From an uncultured Collinsella sp. (GTDB lineage: Bacteria > Actinomycetota > Coriobacteriia > Coriobacteriales > Coriobacteriaceae), in NCBI GenBank assembly GCA_900551555.1, contig URWC01000106.1, positions 1-6,662 on the forward strand: DNA of 6,662 bases, read 5' to 3'. The position numbers and the translations under genes are program-made. The stretch's first letter is position 1. Each line of letters opens with the position of its first letter. This document shows, piece by piece, positions 1 through 6,374 of this stretch. The notes under the pieces were generated by a model. The model ran no database searches and had not been told where the DNA came from. It saw only the letters and a program-made list of their open reading frames with translations.

Positions 1-86
1 CCCCGGGGACTACGTTGACGCTGCTTGTCTCGCCCGGGTGCCGTCGGGCCAGGGATGGGCGTCTTCACTGATAATTGCTTTGTTGG

Positions 87-122
87 AAGAGCTGCTTTTA
101 TTGCGGCTCTTTCTTTGGTTTT
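87..122 (+). terminator. Probable intrinsic terminator of an unseen upstream gene
   Basis: A 9-bp stem (87-95 with 103-111, one T-G wobble) encloses a 7-base T-rich loop. The following bases, to 122, are T-rich but broken by C and G (TCTTTGGTTTT). This is what a plus-strand rho-independent terminator looks like, although the U tract is imperfect. It implies that transcription from the left stops here and that fmt starts from its own promoter between about 120 and 210. The upstream gene itself is not identifiable from the first 70 bases. Confidence 0.55.
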
Positions 123-227
123 GGGTATATTTGTTCTTGTTGAATTGTTATTGCGGATGGGCTGGGTACTTGGCTTTCCGCTGTTGTTTGTAGCCGTCTC
201 GGCTTTGGTTGAGGGGAGACGTTCTTT

Positions 228-1148
228 ATGCGTATTGTGTTTATGGGTACGCCTGATTTTGCTGTGCCTTCGCTGACTTCGCTTGTTGAGGCTGGGAACG
301 AGATTGCGCTTGTTATTACGCGTCCCGATGCTGTTCGTGGGCGTGGTAAGAAGCTGGAGCCGTCTCCTGTTAAGGCCAAGGCGCTTGAGCTTGGCCTGCC
401 GGTTGTTGAGGCCAATCGTATGACGCCTGAGGTTGTTGAGGCGCTCCAGGCTGTGCAGGCTGATATTTTCTGTGTGGCTGCTTATGGCTGCATTTTGCCT
501 GATGAGGTGCTGCATATGGCGCCGCTCGGTATCGTGAACGTTCATGCGTCCTTGCTGCCTCGTTGGCGTGGCGCTGCTCCCATTCAGCGTGCCATTCTTG
601 CTGGTGATGAGGTTGCTGGCGTTTCCATTATGCGCATTGGACATGGCGTGGATACGGGCGCTTATTGTGCCCAGGCCTCTACGTCGGTTGCCGGTAAGCA
701 TGCCGATGCGCTCACGATGGAGCTTGGTGAGCTTGGCGGTAAGTTGCTTGCCGATACGCTTCCCTCGCTTGCCGATGGCTCGGCTGTTTGGACTGAGCAG
801 GATGAGTCGCTCGTCACTCATGCTGCCAAGATTTCCAAGCAGGAGATGCGTCTGGATCCGCAGATGGCGGCTCTCGATTGCGTGCGTCATGTGCTCGCTT
901 CGTCCGACACCGCGCCCGCTCGTTGTGTGATCGCTGGCAAGACGGTTCGCGTGCTCGATGCCGCGCCGGCTGATGTGTCGCTTGGCGAGGGTACTGTTGC
1001 CGTCAAGAGCAAGCGTGTTTACCTGGGCCTTTCCGATGGCGCGGTTGAACTGCTTGAGGTTAAGCCCGATGGCAAGCGTGCCATGACTGCTTCTGCCTGG
1101 GCTGCCGGCCTGCAGGGTGCCGATCTGACGTGGGGTGTTTTGTCATGA
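228..1148 (+). CDS. fmt: Methionyl-tRNA formyltransferase
   Basis: Cytoplasmic enzyme that transfers a formyl group from 10-formyltetrahydrofolate to Met-tRNA(fMet), producing the bacterial initiator tRNA. The 306-residue product opens with the family's Rossmann start (MRIVFMGTPDFAVP, residues 1-14). It has the RGRGKKLEPSPVK loop (residues 38-50) and the NVHASLLPRWRGAAPIQ block at 104-120. N104, H106 and D142 match the catalytic Asn-His-Asp triad known for E. coli Fmt (N106, H108, D144). THAAKISKQE (197-206) leads into the C-terminal OB-like tRNA-binding domain. The length is close to the usual 310-315 residues. The start is supported by GAGGGGAG at 211-218, 9 bases before the ATG. Its stop overlaps the start of the rRNA methyltransferase gene, the common fmt-rsmB arrangement. 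Codons are strikingly T-ending (GCT, GTT, CTT, CGT), more so than in the genes to the right. Confidence 0.97.
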   Translation: MRIVFMGTPDFAVPSLTSLVEAGNEIALVITRPDAVRGRGKKLEPSPVKAKALELGLPVVEANRMTPEVVEALQAVQADIFCVAAYGCILPDEVLHMAPLGIVNVHASLLPRWRGAAPIQRAILAGDEVAGVSIMRIGHGVDTGAYCAQASTSVAGKHADALTMELGELGGKLLADTLPSLADGSAVWTEQDESLVTHAAKISKQEMRLDPQMAALDCVRHVLASSDTAPARCVIAGKTVRVLDAAPADVSLGEGTVAVKSKRVYLGLSDGAVELLEVKPDGKRAMTASAWAAGLQGADLTWGVLS

Positions 1149-2545
1149 GCAAGCTTTCTCCCGCGCGCAAGCTTGCGCTCGATGTGTTGATGGAGGCCGA
1201 TCGCCGCGGTATGTATGCGCGCGACGTGCTCTCGTCCCGCGCTTCCGCCAAGGCCATTGACCAGCGCGATTCCGCTTTTGCCGCTCGTTTGGCGCTCGGT
1301 GTTGCCGCCACGCAGGGTATTTTGGATGAGTTGCTCGATCAGTTTTTGGATAAGCCCAAAAAGGTCGCGCCGCGCGTTCGCATGGCGCTTCGCATCTCGG
1401 CCTTCGAGATGCTCTATCTGCATACGCCGGGCCGCGTTGCCGTGAGCCAGGGTGTTGAGCTGGTGCGCAGCGGTGCTAAGTCTGCCGCGGGCCTGGCTAA
1501 CGCGGTGCTGCACAAGGTTGCGGACAACGTGGAGGATTTTGCCACGGCATCTGACGTGGATGAGTCCGAGCGCCGTTTGGTTCGCCTTTCGCGTTTGATG
1601 GGTCTTCCTCGTTGGCTGTGCGCTCGTATTATGGCCTCGTTCGATACGCCCGAGGGCGCGCTCAACTTTGCCGGTAATCTGGCCCCCGCGCCGCTTGCAC
1701 TGCACGAGAATGCGTTTGCGACCAAGGCCGATCCGTATATCTCGCAGCTCGTTGCGCCTGTCTTCCCGGGCTGCCATGCTCCGGTCGATGCGCAGGTCAC
1801 GGTTGCATCGGGCGTGTTTGAGCGTGCTGCCGCGGTTGCCTCGGACCTCAACGCTCAGCTTATCGCTACTGCCGCTACACGTCCCGGTCGTTGCCTGGAG
1901 ATTGGAGCCGGTCGCGGCACCAAGACCTATGTGATGATGTGCCAGGCCAAGCGTGCCGGGTACGAGCGTCAGCATACCGCGCTCGATCTGCACGATCGCA
2001 AGTGCGATCAGAATCTCGCACGCCTGCATAAGGCGGGTATAACGGGTGTTCGTACGGTGTCGGGCGATGCCTGCGAGCTCAATGAGGTGCTCACGTCCTT
2101 TGACGCGATGCTCGGCGAGCCCGCCCTGTTCGACACGGTGTTTATCGATGCGCCGTGCTCTGGCACCGGCACCATGCGCCGTCATCCCGAGATTCCGTGG
2201 CGCCTGACCGAAAAGGATGTGACGGTTGAGCTGCCCAAGCTGCAGCTGACGATGCTCAAGGAGGCTGCTGCGCGCGTGGCTGCCGGCGGTGAGCTCATCT
2301 ATGCAACGTGCTCGGTCTTCGACGAGGAGAACACGCAGGTCGTGGACGCGTTCCTTGCTTCTCCCGAGGGTGCTGGCTTTAGCGTGGCACCGCTTTCCGA
2401 AGCACAGATTCTGCAACTCCCCGAGTTCGATCAGGCCAAGAAGCTCGTATCCGTACGCCAGAACGATCGAGGCCTCTTCCAAAGCGTGCCGGTAAACGCC
2501 GATTCCTACGACGGCCACTTCTGCGCCAGACTGGTCCACAAGTAA
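1145..2545 (+). CDS. rsmB: RsmB-family 16S rRNA (cytosine-C5) methyltransferase with NusB-like N-terminus
   Basis: Predicted SAM-dependent methyltransferase that makes 5-methylcytosine in 16S rRNA (position 967 in E. coli numbering). Its 466 residues begin with an all-helical NusB-like RNA-binding domain (about 1-135, including the VAVSQGVELVRS block). The Rossmann methyltransferase core covers about 245-405. Motif I is LEIGAGRGTKT (251-261), the acidic ribose-binding residue is probably D281, and motif IV is DAPCSGTG (335-342, C338). RRHPEIPW follows, and motif VI is YATCS (386-390), with C389 as the expected nucleophile and C338 as the release cysteine. The tail DGHFCARL (456-463) is typical. 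Motif I departs from the usual CAAPGGKT, and the VQD motif before it is altered. The ATG at 1145 sits in ATGA with the fmt stop. A GTG at 1130 would add five residues but lies inside fmt and is less likely. A paralogous m5C methyltransferase role cannot be excluded, but the NusB domain favours RsmB. Confidence 0.9.
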   Translation: MSKLSPARKLALDVLMEADRRGMYARDVLSSRASAKAIDQRDSAFAARLALGVAATQGILDELLDQFLDKPKKVAPRVRMALRISAFEMLYLHTPGRVAVSQGVELVRSGAKSAAGLANAVLHKVADNVEDFATASDVDESERRLVRLSRLMGLPRWLCARIMASFDTPEGALNFAGNLAPAPLALHENAFATKADPYISQLVAPVFPGCHAPVDAQVTVASGVFERAAAVASDLNAQLIATAATRPGRCLEIGAGRGTKTYVMMCQAKRAGYERQHTALDLHDRKCDQNLARLHKAGITGVRTVSGDACELNEVLTSFDAMLGEPALFDTVFIDAPCSGTGTMRRHPEIPWRLTEKDVTVELPKLQLTMLKEAAARVAAGGELIYATCSVFDEENTQVVDAFLASPEGAGFSVAPLSEAQILQLPEFDQAKKLVSVRQNDRGLFQSVPVNADSYDGHFCARLVHK

Positions 2546-2556
2546 TACGGGCCCAA

Positions 2557-2638
2557 GGGTAGCTAATTTGGGACGGGGCTTTTTTAACTACCCGGCCTGC
2601 AGGGTAGTTAAAAAAGCCCCGTCCCAAATTAGCTACCC
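2557..2638. repeat. Perfect 37-base inverted repeat with nested inverted ends
   Basis: Arms 2557-2593 and 2602-2638 are exact reverse complements, separated by the 8-base spacer GGCCTGCA. Within each arm the outer 10 bases are also inverted copies of each other (GGGTAGCTAA or GGGTAGTTAA against TTAACTACCC or TTAGCTACCC, one mismatch that becomes a G-U pair in RNA). The element is therefore two 37-base units placed head to head, and can fold as one 37-bp hairpin or as two tandem hairpins. Each arm carries a GGGACGGGGC block next to a T6/A6 tract, resembling half of a terminator. In the long hairpin this tract is buried in the stem, and no U run follows either side, so it is not a standard intrinsic terminator. 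It lies between convergent genes, where REP-like palindromes and two-way termination or RNA-protecting signals are often found. Copy number in the genome is unknown. Confidence 0.9.
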
Positions 2639-2654
2639 ATAGAGCAAAGAAGCA

Positions 2655-2682
2655 GCCCCGCGATCGGCGTTGATCGCGGGGC
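2655..2682 (-). terminator. Hairpin downstream of the FmdB-type gene, probable terminator
   Basis: A perfect 11-bp stem (2655-2665 with 2672-2682, GCCCCGCGATC and its complement) encloses a 6-base loop. It begins 10 bases after the stop of the minus-strand zinc-ribbon gene. On the minus strand the stem is followed by the moderately T-rich TGCTTCTTTGCTC. On the plus strand the tail is CGCGTTGTTTC, so some stopping of transcripts coming from the methyltransferase gene is also possible. Confidence 0.7.
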
Positions 2683-2692
2683 CGCGTTGTTT

Positions 2693-2929
2693 CTAGTGGT
2701 TGTGCGGGCAGTTGGCGCAGCAGCCGCTGGTGGCGCTGGTGCTGGCGCCGCCGCTTCGTTGGTCGGTGTTGTAGAAACCGCTGCCCTCAAATTTAATGCC
2801 GCTGGCCGAGAACGTCTTGGCCGCCGGGGCACCGCAGCTGGGGCACACGACCTCGGGAGTCTCGGACATGGGATGCTCAACCTCAAATACGTTGCCGCAG
2901 CTCGAGCACTTGTAATCGTAGCGCGCCAT
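2693..2929 (-). CDS. FmdB-family zinc-ribbon protein
   Basis: Small cytoplasmic protein of 78 residues with the FmdB/CxxC regulatory-type zinc ribbon. It starts MARYDYKC, with one Cys pair at C8 and C11 and a second at C29 and C32 (CPSCG), the expected tetrahedral zinc site. The family signature GIKFEGSGFYNTD follows at 44-56. The family is named for a putative regulator of formamidase genes, but for most members the role is unknown, so no specific function is assigned. Unusually, the short low-complexity tail (GGASTSATSG) ends in CCANCPHNH, with C70, C71, C74, H76 and H78, which could hold a second metal. The start is supported by AAGGAAG at 2934-2940 (minus strand), 4 bases before the ATG. 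It follows the amylase-glucanotransferase gene on the same strand after 88 bases, with a hairpin between, so it is probably separately transcribed. It converges on the rRNA methyltransferase gene. Confidence 0.93.
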   Translation of the reverse strand: MARYDYKCSSCGNVFEVEHPMSETPEVVCPSCGAPAAKTFSASGIKFEGSGFYNTDQRSGGASTSATSGCCANCPHNH

Positions 2930-2951
2930 AATACTTCCTTTTCAGCACAAA

Positions 2952-2973
2952 GCGGGCAGATTACTCTGCCCGC
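2952..2973 (-). terminator. Hairpin after the GH13-GH77 gene, probable terminator
   Basis: A perfect 9-bp stem (GCGGGCAGA at 2952-2960 with TCTGCCCGC at 2965-2973) encloses a 4-base loop. It lies 44 bases beyond the stop of the minus-strand amylase-glucanotransferase gene. On that strand it is followed by only a short T run (TTTGTGCTG), so termination may be partial. It ends 22 bases before the ATG of the zinc-ribbon gene, so it could instead sit in that gene's leader RNA. Confidence 0.6.
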
Positions 2974-3017
2974 ATAAATTCAAACGTCTGTAACTGTACC
3001 CTATATCGGGGGTTTTA

Positions 3018-6000
3018 TCACGCTTCGCCCCAGAATCTATGGTTGTTGCGCAGGAGCTGTGCGGTTTTGTCCTCAGCGGCTGCAATGTCCGCCTCGTCTG
3101 CCTGCCAGGTCCAGTTGCCCGTGGCCACGCCCGGAACGTTCATGCGCGCGTCGTCGCCAAGCCCCAGGACATCCTGCAGCGGCATCATCACCAGGGGAGC
3201 GTCGCTTGCCAGTGCGTCGCTCATCAGCTTGGCCGCCACCTCAACACCGCTCGGTTCATCGCCGCCCGCAAAGGAACGCGTGCACCAACCGGCTAGCGTC
3301 GACGTATCGTGCGTCGAGGTGTACAGGATCTTGCCGGGCGTGGGATGCACACCGCAACGAACGTCGTAGTCGCTAAACTCCAGCACGTCCATGCCGGGGA
3401 AACCGCAGGTCGAAGCCATGGCACGAACGCCAGGCGTCAGATAGCCCAAGTCCTCGGCGATAAAGTTGAGCGGACCCAGCTCGTCATAGGCGGTCTGGAA
3501 TAGGTCTTTGCCCGGTCCTGCCAGCCAACGCCCGTCGGCGCAGGCCTTGCCCGCGGGAATGCTGAAATAGCTGTGGAAGCCCAGGAAGTGATCAAGACGC
3601 ACGCGGTCGTAGAGCGAAAACGCGCGACGCAGGCGATCCATCCACCAGCTATAGCCGTTCTGCTTCATATGGTCCCAGCGGAACGTTGGGTTGCCCCACA
3701 CCTGACCCTCGGGTGCAAAGTTGTCGGGCGGCGCGCCGGAAATCTCAATCGCCTTGCCGGTTTCGGACAGCCAGAAGTTCTCGGGTTCGCTCCACGCGTC
3801 TGCCGAATCGTCGGACACGTACATAGGAATGTCGCCGATAACCTCGATACCCTTCTTGTGCGCGTAGTTCATGAGCTCGCACCAGGCCAGGTCAAAGCGG
3901 TACTGCATGTACGCCTGAAGCTCGGCCTCGTTGTGGAAGCGCTTGTCGTCGATTAGATGCTCGTTGTAGCGAGCGACATCTGCCGGCCAATTGTGGCGCG
4001 ACTCGCCCTCAAAGTACTTTTTGACGGCCATATAGACGCAGTATTTCTCGAGCCAATCGGCATTGCGATGTTTAAACGCTGTGTACAGCGGGTCGGAATC
4101 CTCGCCGCCGCGGGCCTTCCAGGTCTCAAAGTCGGCGGCCAGCTCCTCGTGGCTCTCGGGTAGCAGGTCGATATTGCCTGCAAAGGCCGAAGGACCGGCG
4201 TATGGGGAGCGGAAGAAGTCCGTGGGGTTGACGGGGAGAACCTGCCAGTAGCGCATACCCATAGCGGCCAGATGGTCGATAAAGCGACGCGTGGGTGCAC
4301 CGATCGTGCCGGGCTTGCCGTCGTCGGTGGGTACCGAGGTGATATGGCACACGACGCCCGCGCCGTGATCGAGCGGCTCCTGCAGGCGCTGCTCGGCATG
4401 GTGATAGATGATCGAAGAGCCCAGCGGATACAGATCGAGCGTGACCGTACCGTTGTGGATCTCGCACTCGTGACCGCTGATCACGTCACTCGCACATTCG
4501 CCGAGCGCCGGAATCGTCACACGGTGCGAATTGCGTAGGCTGCGGTTAATGATAACCGTTGCGGACTCGCCATCCTTGCCCGTGCGGTTGTAGGCGAGCA
4601 CCTCGTCGTTGAGCGCGAAGGCCTTGATTTCGCCGTCGATCATAAATGGCAGTGCGCGGCGTACGGCGGAGGCGTTCTTGACAATAGCCAGCGTGTCGAA
4701 GTCGTGCAGCTGGTCCTTAGTCGGCAGGGTGCGGCGGTTGCCCGGATCGGTCAGGCCCTCCAGGCCGTACTCGTCGCCGTAGTAGATCGAAGGTACGCCG
4801 GGGAAGGTCATCTGCATGAGCGTGGCGAGCCAAAAACGGCTCTTGGCCAGTCCCATCGAGTTCTCGTCCAGGCGCCATTTGCTGCGCTCGCACTCGGGCA
4901 GCTGCGACTCGTCGGGGCCGCCGCCGAGAACCGAGATGATGCGCGGACGGTCGTGGCTCGAAAGCAGATTGAGCGCGCAGGACAATGCCTCGCTCGGGTA
5001 GTTTTCGCGCAGGGTCTCGATATCCTCGGCTGCCTGGTAGGCGTTCTTGTAGCCCATCAAAAAGCCGATGACCATGTCGCGGAAGGGGTAATCCATAGCA
5101 GAGTCCAGCTCGGAACCCTGCAGGTAGCGGCGCAGATGGCCGTAGCTAATCTTGTTGGAGGCGTCTTCCCAGACTTCGCCGAGCAACAGTGCGTCGGGCT
5201 TCTCGGCGAGTACGGCCTTCTTGATCTCGGCCAGGAAGTCGTCAGAAAGCTCGTCGGCGACGTCCAGGCGCCAGCCATGAGCGCCGGCGCGCAGCCATTT
5301 GCGGATCACGCCGTCCTTGCCCAGGAGCCTCTCGCGCACCAGCTCGGACTTCTCGTTGATGGCTGGCATGTTGCCCACGCCCCACCAGCAGTCATACGAG
5401 CCGTCTTCGTGGAAGGTAAACGCATCGCGCCACGGCGAATCCTCGCTCTGCCAGGCACCCAAACCGGGGTAGTTGCCGTAGCGGTTGAAATAGATCGAGT
5501 CGTCGCCCGTGTGGTTGAAGACGCCGTCCAGGATGATGGAGATGCCCAGCTTCTCGGCTGCCTGGCACAGCTCGGTAAAGTCCTGCTCGGTGCCAAGGAT
5601 CGGGTCGATCTTGGTGTAGTCGGCCGTGTCGTAGCGGTGGTTGCTCGCGGCTTCAAAGATAGGGTTGAGATAGATGGCCGTAAAGCCCAGCTCGGCGATG
5701 CGGGGCAGGTCTTCCTGGATGCCCTTGAGCGAGCCGCCGTAGAAGTCCCAGCTCTTGATGGAGCCGTCCTCGGCGCGCTCGTACACGGGCGGCTCGTTCC
5801 AGTCCTCGACCATCCGGCGCTGAATGCCCTTGCGCGGTTTTTCGAGTTGGGCCATTGTGCGCTCGCGCCAATGCTCGTCACGGGCGTAGCGGTCGGGGAA
5901 GATCTGGTAGAACACCTTGCCCTTGATGGAGTCCGGTGTCTGGAAGCTGGGCTCGTAAACGGTCAGCTGCCAGCTTTCGCCCTCCTGCCAGCTGACCACG

Positions 6001-6305
6001 CCGCAGTTGTCCGGCCCGCGGACGATGCGGCGGAAATCGGTGTACAGGTCAAAGTGGTAAAAGTACAGACCCGGCGTGGTGGGGGCGATGGTAAAGGTAA
6101 AGTGGTTCTGCTGGGGTGTCTGGCCCGCGAACTCCATGCGGTAATGCACGGGAGCCTCGCGGTCCTTGGTCAGCACCAGGTGGGGGTCCACATAGCCCAG
6201 GGATTCCGGGACCGTCAGGCGAAAAGTGACCTCTTGCCCGGCAGGCACCGCGCCAAAAGGCGTTTTGCAGGCGGTATCCAGGCTGTTGTAATAGGTGTGA
6301 GACAT
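3018..6305 (-). CDS. Bifunctional GH13 neopullulanase-like amylase fused to GH77 4-alpha-glucanotransferase (MalQ)
   Basis: Predicted cytoplasmic enzyme of 1095 residues (no signal peptide) for glycogen or maltodextrin breakdown. Residues about 1-120 form a beta-sandwich resembling the N-terminal domains of neopullulanases. The GH13 barrel spans about 127-550: VFYQIFPDRY, ASNHRYDTADY (220-230), region I DGVFNH (260-265), region V MPAIN (313-317), region II GWRLDVADE with nucleophile D348, region III GEVWE with acid/base E377, and region IV SSHD with D452. A beta C-terminal domain runs to about 636. A short linker joins it to a GH77 domain (about 648-1095): WQVLPVNPTD, SPYAGPSAFAGN (700-711), GDIPMYVSDDSADAW, PPDNF, VWGNPTF, nucleophile D905 in VRLDHFLGF, acid/base E951 in FIAEDLG, and D1000 in THDTSTLAGW. 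Both catalytic sets are complete. GH77 would disproportionate maltooligosaccharides released by GH13. The ATG has GAGGA at 6311-6315 (minus strand), 5 bases upstream. The phosphorylase gene lies directly upstream. Confidence 0.95.
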   Translation of the reverse strand: MSHTYYNSLDTACKTPFGAVPAGQEVTFRLTVPESLGYVDPHLVLTKDREAPVHYRMEFAGQTPQQNHFTFTIAPTTPGLYFYHFDLYTDFRRIVRGPDNCGVVSWQEGESWQLTVYEPSFQTPDSIKGKVFYQIFPDRYARDEHWRERTMAQLEKPRKGIQRRMVEDWNEPPVYERAEDGSIKSWDFYGGSLKGIQEDLPRIAELGFTAIYLNPIFEAASNHRYDTADYTKIDPILGTEQDFTELCQAAEKLGISIILDGVFNHTGDDSIYFNRYGNYPGLGAWQSEDSPWRDAFTFHEDGSYDCWWGVGNMPAINEKSELVRERLLGKDGVIRKWLRAGAHGWRLDVADELSDDFLAEIKKAVLAEKPDALLLGEVWEDASNKISYGHLRRYLQGSELDSAMDYPFRDMVIGFLMGYKNAYQAAEDIETLRENYPSEALSCALNLLSSHDRPRIISVLGGGPDESQLPECERSKWRLDENSMGLAKSRFWLATLMQMTFPGVPSIYYGDEYGLEGLTDPGNRRTLPTKDQLHDFDTLAIVKNASAVRRALPFMIDGEIKAFALNDEVLAYNRTGKDGESATVIINRSLRNSHRVTIPALGECASDVISGHECEIHNGTVTLDLYPLGSSIIYHHAEQRLQEPLDHGAGVVCHITSVPTDDGKPGTIGAPTRRFIDHLAAMGMRYWQVLPVNPTDFFRSPYAGPSAFAGNIDLLPESHEELAADFETWKARGGEDSDPLYTAFKHRNADWLEKYCVYMAVKKYFEGESRHNWPADVARYNEHLIDDKRFHNEAELQAYMQYRFDLAWCELMNYAHKKGIEVIGDIPMYVSDDSADAWSEPENFWLSETGKAIEISGAPPDNFAPEGQVWGNPTFRWDHMKQNGYSWWMDRLRRAFSLYDRVRLDHFLGFHSYFSIPAGKACADGRWLAGPGKDLFQTAYDELGPLNFIAEDLGYLTPGVRAMASTCGFPGMDVLEFSDYDVRCGVHPTPGKILYTSTHDTSTLAGWCTRSFAGGDEPSGVEVAAKLMSDALASDAPLVMMPLQDVLGLGDDARMNVPGVATGNWTWQADEADIAAAEDKTAQLLRNNHRFWGEA

Positions 6306-6327
6306 AGTTGTCCTCGCTTTGGATAAT

Positions 6328-6355
6328 AAAAAACCGTACCCCTCACGGGGCACGG
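6328..6355 (-). terminator. Intrinsic terminator or attenuator between phosphorylase and GH13-GH77 genes
   Basis: On the minus strand a 9-bp stem (CCGTGCCCC with GGGGTACGG, one G-T wobble; 6347-6355 with 6334-6342) encloses a GTGA loop and runs straight into six T residues (6333-6328). It is the best-formed terminator in the window and lies 19 bases after the phosphorylase stop. Only 22 bases separate its T tract from the ATG of the next gene, and the Shine-Dalgarno sequence is in that gap. It may therefore act as a leaky intercistronic attenuator rather than an operon end. Confidence 0.85.
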
Positions 6356-6374
6356 CAAAAATCAAAAGATATGA

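Noticed and set aside
1..71. Possible 3' end of an upstream gene such as def, which often precedes fmt
   Set aside because: Frame 1 stops at 16-18 and frame 3 at 69-71, but neither tail is recognisable, so no gene can be named.
120..210. fmt promoter, for example TTGTTA near 145 with TACTTG near 167, or TATATT near 126
   Set aside because: The boxes match poorly and the T-rich stretch gives many chance matches, so no site is annotated.
25..276. Small plus-strand frame with a hydrophobic stretch, resembling a membrane peptide
   Set aside because: It starts from a TTG without a clear ribosome site, runs through the terminator hairpin at 87-111 and overlaps fmt in another frame. The hydrophobicity follows from T-rich sequence.
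1130..1144. GTG start adding five residues to the rRNA methyltransferase
   Set aside because: The ATG overlapping the fmt stop is the standard coupled start, and the MSKLSPARKLAL beginning fits the family.
1019..2539. Long minus-strand open frame of 506 codons opposite the rRNA methyltransferase
   Set aside because: It is antisense to a gene with clear motifs, shows no recognisable domain, and is explained by GC-rich codon bias keeping the opposite frame open.
2999..3016. Small CCC...GGG hairpin followed by TTTT on the plus strand
   Set aside because: The stem is only about 3-4 bp, and no plus-strand gene ends nearby.
4704..6326. Plus-strand open frame of 540 codons opposite the GH13 domain
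   Set aside because: It is an antisense shadow of a well-supported enzyme; the translation has no family motif and a skewed Val/Ala/Leu/Arg/Gln composition.
6306..6365. Upstream TTG start adding 20 residues to the GH13-GH77 protein
   Set aside because: It would translate through the terminator hairpin and lacks a ribosome site, whereas the ATG at 6303-6305 has GAGGA at good spacing.
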